Shown here: positions 35,580-44,562 of the stretch, piece by piece
How the letters are laid out: the number at the start of each line of letters is the position of its first letter
Position numbering within the stretch: position 1 is the first letter of the stretch
NCBI RefSeq assembly: GCF_005860805.1
Contig: NZ_VCEJ01000002.1
Coordinates: 2,216,375 to 2,280,374, forward strand
DNA: 64,000 bases
Direction: 5' to 3'
Origin: Dyadobacter luticola
GTDB taxonomy: Bacteria; Bacteroidota; Bacteroidia; Cytophagales; Spirosomataceae
Made by a program: the position numbers and the translations under genes
The notes under the pieces: generated by a model
Database searches by the model: none
Told to the model about the DNA's origin: nothing
What the model saw: only the letters and a program-made list of their open reading frames with translations

Positions 35580-36821
35580 TTAAACTTTTAACGCTTCCGC
35601 GATTTTGAGCCGGGACATTCTGAATGCCGGCAACACGCCGGAAAGCAACCCGAAAAGCAGGCACACACCAATGCTGATGAGAAAAACGCTGAAATTGATC
35701 GTCAAATCGGCATAAGCGATCCATCCGCTGGCATTGATCATGCTGATTACCAGCAGCGACAAGGCCAGTGCAAACATGCCGCCGATGAATGTGATAAAGA
35801 CATTTTCAATAATAAATTGCCAGAGCAATGCTTTGGAAGGCGCGCCAAATGCTTTTCTAACCCCAATTTCAGAGGCCCTTTCCAGTATGCGGCTCACATT
35901 CACATTCACCAGGTTAATAGCTGGTAAACCCATGACCATCAACAGTACCAGTCCGATGATTGAGTAAAACAATGCTTTTTGCGTATCGTCGCGGGCAAAG
36001 GTGTTGAGAAAGTGATCGAAGTAGCGGTCAGCACGGACGATCAGGACCGTAAATTGCTGACCGTCACGGATCTCCTCTTTGGAAATGCTGCCAATGTGGT
36101 TGTCAAACTCGGCCTGGATTTCGGGAATGTCACTCGCCTTTTTTGCCAGAACAATCGCAATGTACCTTCCGCGCATGCCTTTGTCCTGGTAATTGCTTTT
36201 CGGTGCTGTATAAGGAAAATACACATCCGAATAGGTGTAAACCCGCGTCGGCGGACTACCTTTTACAACCCCGATCACCCGGTAAATCACATTTTCAATT
36301 TCAATGTTCTTGCCCACCACCGAAGCACCTTTTTCAAAATACTGGTCGCGCAGCGCATCCGTGATCACCGCCACTTGGTCGCCGTTTTTAATGTTGGCCT
36401 CATTGTACGGCTTACCCTCTAAGAATTGAAAACCAGTCACATACCAAAAATCTGCGTCAGTAAATTTCGTATTCAGCTTGATCTTTTTTCCATGAATGTA
36501 TGTGTTGGAAAAACTGAAATTGGACAAGATCGTCACGCGCTCGGCCGATTTAAGCGACTTGGCGTGTTTAACGAGAAACCCGAACGCCGCCGGGCCGGAA
36601 GACATCGAAGTATGTGCCGAATCCTGCTGCAACACCGTGCCAATGTACAGGCTGCGGTCACGGTTCACTTCGGGGTAATGTGTACCAAACAAATGGTCCA
36701 GAAACGAGGTGATCACCATCAGCACCGTCAGCGTGAGACTGATCCCGAAGAGCGTAATAAATGTATAGAAAGGATGCCGCAGCAGCACTTTCCAGGCGAT
36801 TTTGATATAGTTTGAGAGCAT
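35580..36821 (-). CDS. FtsX/MacB-type ABC permease (first of a pair)
   Basis: A 413-residue permease of the same type as its neighbour, with an N-terminal helix, a periplasmic MacB domain and three C-terminal helices. It has RASEIGVRKAFGA near the first C-terminal helix and a FRMSRLKIAEALK end. The two permeases are unalike enough to form a heterodimer. Relatives export lipids, lipoproteins, antimicrobials or stress signals. Confidence 0.88.
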   Translation of the reverse strand: MLSNYIKIAWKVLLRHPFYTFITLFGISLTLTVLMVITSFLDHLFGTHYPEVNRDRSLYIGTVLQQDSAHTSMSSGPAAFGFLVKHAKSLKSAERVTILSNFSFSNTYIHGKKIKLNTKFTDADFWYVTGFQFLEGKPYNEANIKNGDQVAVITDALRDQYFEKGASVVGKNIEIENVIYRVIGVVKGSPPTRVYTYSDVYFPYTAPKSNYQDKGMRGRYIAIVLAKKASDIPEIQAEFDNHIGSISKEEIRDGQQFTVLIVRADRYFDHFLNTFARDDTQKALFYSIIGLVLLMVMGLPAINLVNVNVSRILERASEIGVRKAFGAPSKALLWQFIIENVFITFIGGMFALALSLLVISMINASGWIAYADLTINFSVFLISIGVCLLFGLLSGVLPAFRMSRLKIAEALKV

Positions 36822-36848
36822 GATTTCTTATTTCGAATGAGTGAATGA

Positions 36849-37511
36849 TTACATGACCTGCGTCCCGTCGAACAGCCTCACCAACCTGTGCGTTTTTTTC
36901 GCCATCGCATCGTCGTGGGTAACCATTACAATGGTAGCGCCGTCCTCATTGAGTTTTTGTAAAATCCCCAAAATCTCGTTTCCCATCACGCTGTCCAGGT
37001 TTCCGGTCGGTTCGTCGGCGAGAATAATTTCTGGTTTGCCCACAATGGCCCGCGCGATGGCGACCCGCTGTTTCTGACCTCCCGAGAGCTGTTTTGGGAA
37101 ATGTTTCATGCGGTTGCTCAAACCTACTTTTTCCAGCGCCTCCTGCGCCAGATCGCGGCGCTGTTTGGCGGTACTGCTCCGGTAAAGCAGTGGAATTTCC
37201 ACATTATCGATCACCGAAAGATCATTGATCAGGTGAAAGCTCTGGAAAATGAAGCCCAGTTTCTGGTTTCGCAGATGCGCCAGGTCTTTGTCATTGTAGT
37301 TTTCGACCTTGCTACCATCGATTTCAATCTGACCCTTCGAAGGTGCATCGAGCAGCCCCATAATGTTCAGCAGCGTACTTTTCCCGCATCCCGACGGCCC
37401 CATAATGGAAATAAATTCCTTCTTTTTGACGTCCAGGTTAATGTTGTTCAAAGCGAGGGTCTCGATAGAACTGGTGCGGTACACTTTTTCAACGTTTTGT
37501 AATTTGATCAT
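36849..37511 (-). CDS. LolD/MacB-type ABC ATP-binding protein
   Basis: A 220-residue ATPase with Walker A GPSGCGKST, a LSGGQKQRVAIARAI signature, Walker B IILADEPTGNLD and an H-loop in MVTHDD. This is the LolD/MacB type, which drives FtsX-type permeases. One ATPase serves both permeases, forming a 2+1+1 complex. Gene order in the operon is adaptor, TolC, this ATPase, permease, permease, regulator, kinase. Confidence 0.93.
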   Translation of the reverse strand: MIKLQNVEKVYRTSSIETLALNNINLDVKKKEFISIMGPSGCGKSTLLNIMGLLDAPSKGQIEIDGSKVENYNDKDLAHLRNQKLGFIFQSFHLINDLSVIDNVEIPLLYRSSTAKQRRDLAQEALEKVGLSNRMKHFPKQLSGGQKQRVAIARAIVGKPEIILADEPTGNLDSVMGNEILGILQKLNEDGATIVMVTHDDAMAKKTHRLVRLFDGTQVM

Positions 37512-37543
37512 GGCAGGTTAAATAATGAATGATTGAATTTGAT

Positions 37544-38989
37544 CTAGTAGCTAATCTTCTGATTTTTTTCAAAGTCATAAAGTGTGAGCAGTCGCAGGCT
37601 GTAAAATGACTGCCAGTAGTCCCTTAAGGCGACAATGTAGTCCCGCCTGGCGATGTCTTTTTCCTGTGTGGCGATGCCCAGGTCGGTGACGCTCAGGTCG
37701 CTGAGAATGAAGCGGTCTTTGGCGATCTGGTAGCGTTCGGCGGCAATGTTGTCGGTCAGTTTGGTCAGTTTTACCTGTTTTTGCAGCATTTGCAAAAGCG
37801 TTACCTGGGTAAATATCTCCTGCTCAAAAGTCAGCTTGTCCTGCTCTACCGATTGTTGCGCAAACTCCTGATTGGCGCGCGCCACTTCCGTCCGCGCCTT
37901 GTTCCGGCCCCAGGTCAAAATTGGCAAAGTCAGCTGTAACTCCACAAACTCGCGGTCTTGCGGGCTGACATATACATCCCGCGGCATATTGCCCTGGTTG
38001 GACAAACCAAAAGTGGCGTTCAGGGAAGCATTCAGCCCATTTTCCTTTTTGGCAAACTGGACATCCCGCTCCGCTTCAAGCAACCTTCGCTGAAAGCCGA
38101 TGGCCGCAGATCGGTTTGCAAAAGCCTCATTCAAAGCGATTTGCGTATCCACAATAAACTCACTGGCTTGTGCAGGGATTTCGAGATCCAGCTCCCGCTC
38201 ATCCCGCGAGCCCATATATAATTTCAGTTTCAATGTTGCCACGGCGGCCGCTTGCTGGGCCGATGCCAAGTCTTTCTGGGCAGTTAAAAGGCCCATTTGA
38301 AGCTGTAAAAGGTCATTTTGAGAAATTTTACCCAGTTCCAGCTTATGCTGCGCAATCTTATAAAGCGTATCATTGTTGCTCCGGTTTTTCTCCGCAATTT
38401 GAAGATTTACCTGCGCCACCAGCAGATCAAAATAGTAACCCGTCGCATCCAGCGCCACCTGTTCCAGCGACTGTACATATTGCTGGTTGCCTTCCTGGTA
38501 CATCAAAGGCTGAATTTTGCGGTTCCATTTCAAGGCATTAAACCGAAAGAGCGGCTGCTGAATGCCCACTTCGAAAGGGATACCATTGTATCGGGTATTA
38601 TTTCTGGCAAAATCATCGAAACGCTGTAACTGCTGCTGCACGTAAATCGTCCCACCCGTCCACGCAATTCCTTGACTAAGAGACAGATTCAAAACGGAAT
38701 TGTTATTCGAAACCTGCTGAAAGGAGATCGTCCCGTCGGGCTGCACCACCTGAATGTAAGATCTTGTAAATCCAGGAAGCGTACCCGTCAGGCTTAGTTG
38801 CGGCTTATAATCTGCGAGATATGAGCGGTACTGCCAGAAATTCGTTTTTTTCTTTGTGACAGCCTGTTTGGACGAAATAGAATTTTCACGCGAAAGCTGC
38901 ACTACATCCTGCAAACTCAGTTTTTGGGCCTGCGGTAAGGCTGGTTTTGCCAAAAATAAAATGACGACGAGTAAGAAGAGATTTTTCAT
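37544..38989 (-). CDS. TolC-family outer membrane efflux channel
   Basis: A 481-residue protein with a signal peptide ending near residue 19 and two OEP repeats rich in coiled coil. It is the outer-membrane duct of the FtsX-type exporter. The adaptor stop and this start are two bases apart. Not closely similar to the other TolC protein in the window (18131-19408), judged by eye, which fits separate systems. Confidence 0.88.
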   Translation of the reverse strand: MKNLFLLVVILFLAKPALPQAQKLSLQDVVQLSRENSISSKQAVTKKKTNFWQYRSYLADYKPQLSLTGTLPGFTRSYIQVVQPDGTISFQQVSNNNSVLNLSLSQGIAWTGGTIYVQQQLQRFDDFARNNTRYNGIPFEVGIQQPLFRFNALKWNRKIQPLMYQEGNQQYVQSLEQVALDATGYYFDLLVAQVNLQIAEKNRSNNDTLYKIAQHKLELGKISQNDLLQLQMGLLTAQKDLASAQQAAAVATLKLKLYMGSRDERELDLEIPAQASEFIVDTQIALNEAFANRSAAIGFQRRLLEAERDVQFAKKENGLNASLNATFGLSNQGNMPRDVYVSPQDREFVELQLTLPILTWGRNKARTEVARANQEFAQQSVEQDKLTFEQEIFTQVTLLQMLQKQVKLTKLTDNIAAERYQIAKDRFILSDLSVTDLGIATQEKDIARRDYIVALRDYWQSFYSLRLLTLYDFEKNQKISY

Positions 38990-38991
38990 AG

Positions 38992-40236
38992 CTATCGGAT
39001 TGAAATCTCTTCCAGGTGCTCGTAGGCATTCATATTCGTCAAAATCACCTTTTCGCCAGGTTTCAATCCGCTTTTGATTTCAACAAAATCAAAATTCGAA
39101 AGACCTGTCTCGATCTCGCGTCGGCGGGCAACATTGCCCTCCATCACATACACAAACTGTTTGCGTTTTCCAGTGAATGTCGGCCCGTTTTGGACGCGCA
39201 AGGTTTTGGCGCTTTTGCTCGTCACCACGTATACTTCTACCTTCATATTCGGCCGCAGCGATTCATTTTTCGCCTGGTCGAGCTGGATCGCGAAGCCGAT
39301 AATCCCATCTTTCACAGCCGGTTTCACCTGCGTTATCACGCCCCTCAGCATCGTTTCATTCATTTTGATGATCACCGGCAGCCCCGTTTTCACCTGATCG
39401 GCATATACGTCCGAGCAATTTCCCTCCACCCGGAAACTCCCCAGATCCGCCACCTTCGCCAGCATTTCACCCTCATTCACCGACGACCCGATATTTTCAT
39501 TGACCCAGGTCAAAACCCCTTTGCGATCGGCCACAATATCAGCCATTTTGAGCTTGTGCTGCAATTCCTGCAAATTTTTGCCTTCGATCTGCGCCCCTAG
39601 TTCGGTTTCTTTCAAACTCGCACCCATCGATTCGCGGTTGTATTTCAGGTTGTTTTCCAGTTGCTGCTTTTCCAGCTCGGCGATTTTCAAAGCATTTTCC
39701 GCGCGGGTAATGTTCTCGGCAGTTCCCCCACCGATTTTCATCAACCTTTTCGCATCCTCAAAATCGGCCTTTAACTTGTTAATGTTAAGCGATTTGATCC
39801 GATCATTAATTTCTGAATCGTACAAATCCTTGTTCAATTTCATCCGCAGCTGGTCAATGCTGTTGCGCTTCAATTCCAGCTGGTCCTGGTACCGCTCGAA
39901 CTCGATCTGTGTCAACGATTTATCCAGTTCCAGGATCGGTTCACCAGGCTGGACGCGGGTGCCGGGCGTAAGTAAGATCCGCTTGATGCTGGCGCGGATG
40001 GGGCTGGTAAAAATCTGCTCGTAAGCCGGGATAATTTCTCCGGTGGCCGTGAGTGTGTTCTCGACATCGCCGGTTTCGACGGTACCGGTGCGGATTCGAG
40101 CGTTTTCAATCGAGCTGGAAAGCGATCTGCGGAAGAAAAAGATTACACCCGCCAGCGTAATTATCCCGACGATGATCCATGCCGATCGTCGCATTTTGGT
40201 GTTTTTTACATAGTCCGGTGCAATTTCCCGATCCAT
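38992..40236 (-). CDS. HlyD/MacA-type periplasmic adaptor
   Basis: A 414-residue protein with a single N-terminal membrane helix (WIIVGIITLAGVIFF), a lipoyl/barrel-sandwich domain, a long coiled-coil hairpin (about residues 115-220) and MacA-like beta-barrel domains. The membrane helix anchors it to the inner membrane, where it links the permeases to the TolC channel. First gene of a seven-gene operon. No good TTTG/TAnnTTTG promoter is visible upstream, as expected if sigma-54 drives it. Confidence 0.88.
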   Translation of the reverse strand: MDREIAPDYVKNTKMRRSAWIIVGIITLAGVIFFFRRSLSSSIENARIRTGTVETGDVENTLTATGEIIPAYEQIFTSPIRASIKRILLTPGTRVQPGEPILELDKSLTQIEFERYQDQLELKRNSIDQLRMKLNKDLYDSEINDRIKSLNINKLKADFEDAKRLMKIGGGTAENITRAENALKIAELEKQQLENNLKYNRESMGASLKETELGAQIEGKNLQELQHKLKMADIVADRKGVLTWVNENIGSSVNEGEMLAKVADLGSFRVEGNCSDVYADQVKTGLPVIIKMNETMLRGVITQVKPAVKDGIIGFAIQLDQAKNESLRPNMKVEVYVVTSKSAKTLRVQNGPTFTGKRKQFVYVMEGNVARRREIETGLSNFDFVEIKSGLKPGEKVILTNMNAYEHLEEISIR

Positions 40237-40342
40237 TGAATAATTAGAGGTTAAATGATTTCATGGCTAATGTTGCTTTATTGATCACATTTTCATGCCA
40301 ACCATTAACTTCCTCTTAATCAAAGATTTAAACAATTTTACT

Positions 40343-40373
40343 AATAAAAAAGCCGTGCGATTACGCACGGCTT
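40343..40373 (-). terminator. Terminator of the secreted protein gene 40418-41704
   Basis: AAGCCGTGCG and CGCACGGCTT arms around ATTA, followed by a T run in minus-strand sense (A run at 40346-40350). It lies 45 bases past the stop codon. Confidence 0.88.
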
Positions 40374-40417
40374 GTATGATTTTGGCACTCCGCCTTTTGA
40401 ATGTTATCCCTGTAAAA

Positions 40418-41704
40418 TCAGGTTTTCAACTTCTTCTTCTTCGCCGCAGGAAATAGAATGTTATTTAAAATTAACCGGTATCCCGCCGAATTTGGATGCA
40501 GGTTTAAATCCGTCGGCTCTTCACCTACCCGATGCTGATAATCTTCCGGATCGTGCCCGCCATAGAACGTAAAAAAGCCTTTTCCATGCGTACTATGAAT
40601 ATAGCGCGCTTCTTTCGCCGACTTGTTTTCCGCCAGAATAATTACTTCCGGTTTGATGAGGCGGTTTTTAAAAGCAGTAGTTTGTCCCAAAAACCCTTTG
40701 ATCAATGTCTGATGATTTTGGGTCAGCATACTCGGCACCGGGTCCCACTTGGCAGAAAATTGAAATAGCGAAAAGAAATCGTTCGATTCAATTAACCCGC
40801 GCTCATCAGGCTGGTTATCGATGTCCGAAAATTCGATTTCGTAAGGATAAGGAATGGTTTTGAAATCTTTGAATGCGAAGGTATTGGCATAATTCAGCTT
40901 GCCATTTGCAGTCGGATCAGCTGGCGTTCCGTCGTACATTGCCTCCACAATATCGATTCCGTCGGCTGCCAGCGCAATGTCGAAGGTATCCGTCGCATTA
41001 CACATTGCAAACATATAGCCGCCGCCGCTCACAAACTCCGAGATTTTTTTAGCCACCGCCAACTTCATTTGCGGCACGGTACTGAACTGGTATTTCACCG
41101 CAGTCTCCTCAGCCTCACGCTTTTGCTCGCGGTACCAGGGGTAATCCTTGTATTGAAAAAACTTGCCAAACTGACCGGTAAAATCTTCATGGTGCAAATG
41201 CAGCCAATCGTATTCCGGCAATTTTGTATTTAAAACCTCATCGTCATAAATCACATCATACGGAATTTCAGCATAGGTCAAAACCAATGTTACCGCATCA
41301 TCCCACGGCAATTTTGATTTAGGCGAATACACCGCGATCTTCGGCGCTTTCTGCAATTTCACCGCGTCCATATTCACATCCGGCGCACTGATCTGGCTGA
41401 GAATCTGTCCTGCCTGCCCCTCGGAGATCACTTCAAAACTCACGCCACGCACCGTCATTTCCGATGCAAACTGCTGGGTATAAGCCACCATGAAACTGCC
41501 GCCGCGGTAATTGAGCAGCCAATCCATCTCCATTTCAAAGTTTTTGAGGATCCAGTACGAGATGCCGTAAGCCTTCAAATGGTTCTTCTGGCTATCGTCC
41601 ATCGGGATCAAAAGCCGGTTTGCGGAGCCCTTAAATGATATTGCTAAAAAAATGATAAGCGGGATAAACAAGCGTATCACTGGTTTGATTCTTTCGGGTT
41701 TCAT
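40418..41704 (-). CDS. Secreted protein of unknown function, sometimes labelled asparagine synthetase B
   Basis: A 428-residue protein with an N-terminal hydrophobic helix (LFIPLIIFLAISF) that may be a signal peptide. I recall homologues across Cytophagales labelled asparagine synthetase B, but the sequence lacks the Cys2 amidotransferase start and the SGGLDS-like PP-loop of AsnB. The GGGYMFAMCNATDTFDIAL region and the DDEVLN segment look like a type 1 glutamine-amidotransferase or ThuA-like alpha/beta fold, possibly non-catalytic. The label is probably historical. Function is unknown; a single-gene unit. Confidence 0.6.
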   Translation of the reverse strand: MKPERIKPVIRLFIPLIIFLAISFKGSANRLLIPMDDSQKNHLKAYGISYWILKNFEMEMDWLLNYRGGSFMVAYTQQFASEMTVRGVSFEVISEGQAGQILSQISAPDVNMDAVKLQKAPKIAVYSPKSKLPWDDAVTLVLTYAEIPYDVIYDDEVLNTKLPEYDWLHLHHEDFTGQFGKFFQYKDYPWYREQKREAEETAVKYQFSTVPQMKLAVAKKISEFVSGGGYMFAMCNATDTFDIALAADGIDIVEAMYDGTPADPTANGKLNYANTFAFKDFKTIPYPYEIEFSDIDNQPDERGLIESNDFFSLFQFSAKWDPVPSMLTQNHQTLIKGFLGQTTAFKNRLIKPEVIILAENKSAKEARYIHSTHGKGFFTFYGGHDPEDYQHRVGEEPTDLNLHPNSAGYRLILNNILFPAAKKKKLKT

Positions 41705-41819
41705 GCGCAGTTTTACATGTTGTAAATACTAAATATAGGAAGAAATTGAAAAGATTCTTTGCCCTTTCCGGTATTTCAACGACAGAATCCGCATAATGGT
41801 GCACCTGCTGTAATCTCTT

Positions 41820-43064
41820 ATGAACATCCGCGAAAATATAGACGAGGGCCTTCGTTCCATCCAAAGCAACCTGCTGAGAACCGTCCTCACCGCACTCATT
41901 ATTGCCATCGGAATTACTTCGCTGGTAGGCATCCTTACTGCGATCGAAGGCATCCAAAATTCCGTCAATAGCAGCTTTGCCGACCTCGGAGCCAATACAT
42001 TTACCGTCCGCAACCGTTACGACGACGACTTTTTCGAGCGCGGCCGCCGACGTAAAAAATATCCTCCCATCACTTACCGGCAGGCAAATCTTTTTGCAGA
42101 GAAATTCAAAACCTCTTACGCCGCTGTCTCCTCCCTTTCTGCCGGCATCGCCGATGCAGTTCAGGTCAATTACCTTTCTACCAAAACAAATCCAAATAGC
42201 AGCGTCGTCGGATCTGACGAGAACTATCTGGCTATCAACGGCTATAAAATTGATCAAGGACGTAACATTGATAAAAATGACCTTGAAAATTCGCTGAATG
42301 TTGCCGTGCTCGGTCAGGAGATTGCTAGGAAACTTTTTGTGCGGGTCGATCCGCTGAACAAAGAAGTGACATTCAAAGGCGCGCGGTACCGGGTGATCGG
42401 GGTTTTGCAAAAGAAAGGCTCGCTGGGCGGCGACAATGATGCCGACCGGATCATTCTCATCCCGCTCGAAAACGGCCGCGGACTTGCAGCTAACCAGGTA
42501 CTTACTTACAGCATTACCGCCTCCCCCACCAATGCCACCGACGGCGATATGATCGTGGAAGAAGCCCGCGGCATCATGCGCCGTATCCGCAGCGACGATC
42601 TGGGAAAAGAAGATTCCTTCGAAATCGACCGCGCCGACGCCATGGCCAAAGATTTCGAAAATGTGACCGGGTACCTCCGCATCGGCGGTTTCGGGATCGG
42701 CATTATCACTTTACTGGGTGCATCCATCGCTTTGATGAACATTATGCTCGTCTCCGTCACCGAGCGCACCCGCGAAATTGGTATTCGAAAATCCCTTGGC
42801 GCCACGCCGCGTGTGATCCGTTTTCAGTTTCTGGTAGAAGCAATCGTGGTCTGTATCATCGGTGGGATCGGCGGATTATTTCTCGGCATCATCATCGGAA
42901 ATGTGCTTTCAAATTCCATCAGCACAGGCAGCTCGTTCGTAGTACCGTGGCTCTGGATGGCGATGGGGATCGCAGTTTGTATTTTCGTAGGCGTTTTATC
43001 CGGCATTTACCCGGCCATCAAAGCCTCCCGCCTCGACCCGATAGAGGCATTACGCTATGAATAA
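41820..43064 (+). CDS. MacB-like ABC permease without a local ATPase gene
   Basis: A 414-residue permease with an N-terminal helix (TVLTALIIAIGITSLVGIL), a MacB-like periplasmic domain, and three C-terminal helices with the RTREIGIRKSLGA contact stretch and KASRLDPIEALRYE end. This is the standard MacB layout. No LolD-like ATPase or adaptor gene lies beside it. The nearest, at 36849-37511, belongs to the minus-strand efflux operon. The gene may use a distant ATPase. Confidence 0.85.
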   Translation: MNIRENIDEGLRSIQSNLLRTVLTALIIAIGITSLVGILTAIEGIQNSVNSSFADLGANTFTVRNRYDDDFFERGRRRKKYPPITYRQANLFAEKFKTSYAAVSSLSAGIADAVQVNYLSTKTNPNSSVVGSDENYLAINGYKIDQGRNIDKNDLENSLNVAVLGQEIARKLFVRVDPLNKEVTFKGARYRVIGVLQKKGSLGGDNDADRIILIPLENGRGLAANQVLTYSITASPTNATDGDMIVEEARGIMRRIRSDDLGKEDSFEIDRADAMAKDFENVTGYLRIGGFGIGIITLLGASIALMNIMLVSVTERTREIGIRKSLGATPRVIRFQFLVEAIVVCIIGGIGGLFLGIIIGNVLSNSISTGSSFVVPWLWMAMGIAVCIFVGVLSGIYPAIKASRLDPIEALRYE

Positions 43065-43125
43065 GCGAGTTGCGAAAAACATTCAAAATAGCCGAGAATT
43101 TCCCTGCAATTTTTTAGAGAAGAAA

Positions 43126-43156
43126 CTTGCGTAATCTGTTTTTCTCCCTACTTTTG
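43126..43156 (+). promoter_or_regulatory. Promoter of tRNA-Leu
   Basis: CTTG (43126-43129), 19 bases, then TACTTTTG (43149-43156), an exact TAnnTTTG. Transcription would begin near 43163, about 16 bases before the mature tRNA. Confidence 0.8.
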
Positions 43157-43178
43157 CACTCCCAACAAGTAAGAGAAT

Positions 43179-43262
43179 GCCCAGATGGCGGAATCGGTAG
43201 ACGCGTTGGTCTCAAACACCAATGAGGTTACACTCGTGCCGGTTCGACTCCGGCTCTGGGTA
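43179..43262 (+). tRNA. tRNA-Leu (anticodon CAA)
   Basis: The 84-base cloverleaf has acceptor arms GCCCAGA/TCTGGGT (ending in a G-U pair) and an anticodon arm TTGGT-CTCAAAC-ACCAA with anticodon CAA at 43213-43215. It has a long variable arm as expected for Leu, and GGTTCGACTCC in the T arm. CCA is not encoded. It reads UUG codons. Confidence 0.95.
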
Positions 43263-43266
43263 CAAG

Positions 43267-43297
43267 AGCCCTTCAACGCAAGTTGAGGGGCTTTTTT
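43267..43297 (+). terminator. Terminator of tRNA-Leu
   Basis: AGCCCTTCAAC and GTTGAGGGGCT arms around GCAA, followed by TTTTTT. It starts five bases after the tRNA end. Confidence 0.88.
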
Positions 43298-43571
43298 GCT
43301 TTTAAGCGCTTTGGAGGAAACGACGTTTTAAGCACATGATGGCATATTGCTGGTTCAACTTCGGTTTAGTCAACTGAGCAAAATAGTAGCTTAACTGCTG
43401 GCAGCCACAGTGAGGTATGGTGCATAATCATGCAATTACAAAAATTCACAGCTGTAGAGTCAATGAATATGGTAGTCGACACTAATCCAATGACATTTTA
43501 AACAAAGCAAACTTGGCATTATAAACAAAATCGCTCCTTTTGAACCTACCTAATTTTGCTTCATAAACAAT
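43298..43571. other. Non-coding stretch with no recognised feature
   Basis: 274 bases between the tRNA terminator and the quinone-reductase-like gene. It is AT-rich, has no ORF of credible length and no clear inverted repeat. An exact TAATTTTG -7-like box lies at 43551-43558, just before the next start codon, but without a -33 partner. Confidence 0.6.
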
Positions 43572-44552
43572 ATGATTATGAAAGCAATTATTTTCAAAGA
43601 AGTCGGAGAACCTGAAAATTTGGTTCTGGCGGAAGTGCCCGTTCCATCCATCGAAGGGCACGAGGTTTTAGTGCAGGTGAAAGCGATTAGCATCAATCCG
43701 GTTGATGCATATGTTCGTAAAAACAAACCTTATCTGGATGCCGTGTATCAAGTTACCGGTGCGGAGCAGCATATTATCCTGGGCTGGGACGTTGCGGGCA
43801 TTGTCACCGGGACTGGCAAGAATGTGACAAAGTTTAAAGCAGGCGATGAGGTATTCGGGAATTTCAAATTCATCGGCCAGGCAAATGCGTATGCCGAGTA
43901 TGTAGCCGCACCGGAAAACCAGCTTGTCCTGAAACCGGCAAACGTCAGTTTTGAAGCCGCTGCCGGCGCGACCATGGCTGCAATGACTGCCTGGCAGTCG
44001 ATCGTAAATTCTGGAAAAGTAAAAAAAGGAGATAAGGTAGTCGTTCATGGCGCTTCCGGAGGAGTCGGACATTATGCCGTGCAATTTGCCAAACATTTTG
44101 GTGCTTATGTGATCGGTGTTTCTTCGGGAGAAAACCGTGATTTTGTCCTGGGACTTGGCGCCGATGAATTCATTGATTATAAAACGCAGGTTTTTGAAGA
44201 GCTTGTTACCGATGCTGATATCGTTCACGACACGGTCTGGAGTGAAGACGACAAACACATTGAACGTTCGCTGAAAGCATTGAAACCCGGCGGAACATTG
44301 CTCAGCCTGATCGTATATCCCGAACCGGAATTGATCGAAAGGGCATTGCGGGAAAAGAATGTGAAGGTACTCCGCGTCAACGTAACACCGAATGAAACCT
44401 ACGAGCAGAATATGGAATACGTGGCCGGGCTGTTGTCCTCCGGCGAAGTGAAGACACACATTTCGCACGTATTTCCATTGGAAGAAATGTACAAGGCCCA
44501 CGCGCTCATTCAGTCAAAAAATACGGTTGGTAAAATCATTGTCATGCCTTAA
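43572..44552 (+). CDS. NADPH:quinone reductase-like zinc-independent MDR oxidoreductase
   Basis: A 326-residue medium-chain reductase. The N-terminal GroES-like domain lacks zinc-ligand Cys clusters, and the Rossmann motif is HGASGGVGHYAVQFAK. The family reduces quinones or the double bond of 2-alkenals with NADPH. The ATG two codons further in is an equally possible start. It is followed ten bases later by a small ABM-domain gene, which supports a role in quinone or aldehyde detoxification. Confidence 0.85.
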   Translation: MIMKAIIFKEVGEPENLVLAEVPVPSIEGHEVLVQVKAISINPVDAYVRKNKPYLDAVYQVTGAEQHIILGWDVAGIVTGTGKNVTKFKAGDEVFGNFKFIGQANAYAEYVAAPENQLVLKPANVSFEAAAGATMAAMTAWQSIVNSGKVKKGDKVVVHGASGGVGHYAVQFAKHFGAYVIGVSSGENRDFVLGLGADEFIDYKTQVFEELVTDADIVHDTVWSEDDKHIERSLKALKPGGTLLSLIVYPEPELIERALREKNVKVLRVNVTPNETYEQNMEYVAGLLSSGEVKTHISHVFPLEEMYKAHALIQSKNTVGKIIVMP

Positions 44553-44562
44553 TTCAACTGTC

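Noticed and set aside
40294..40301. Minus-strand TTGGCATG, a good sigma-54 -24-like element before the FtsX efflux operon
   Set aside because: The required GC at -12 is missing (TGTG instead of TTGC at the right spacing), so it is not a credible sigma-54 promoter without start-site data.
43179..43262. tRNA-Leu as an integration site of a mobile element
   Set aside because: No integrase gene and no repeated copy of the tRNA 3' end in the window.
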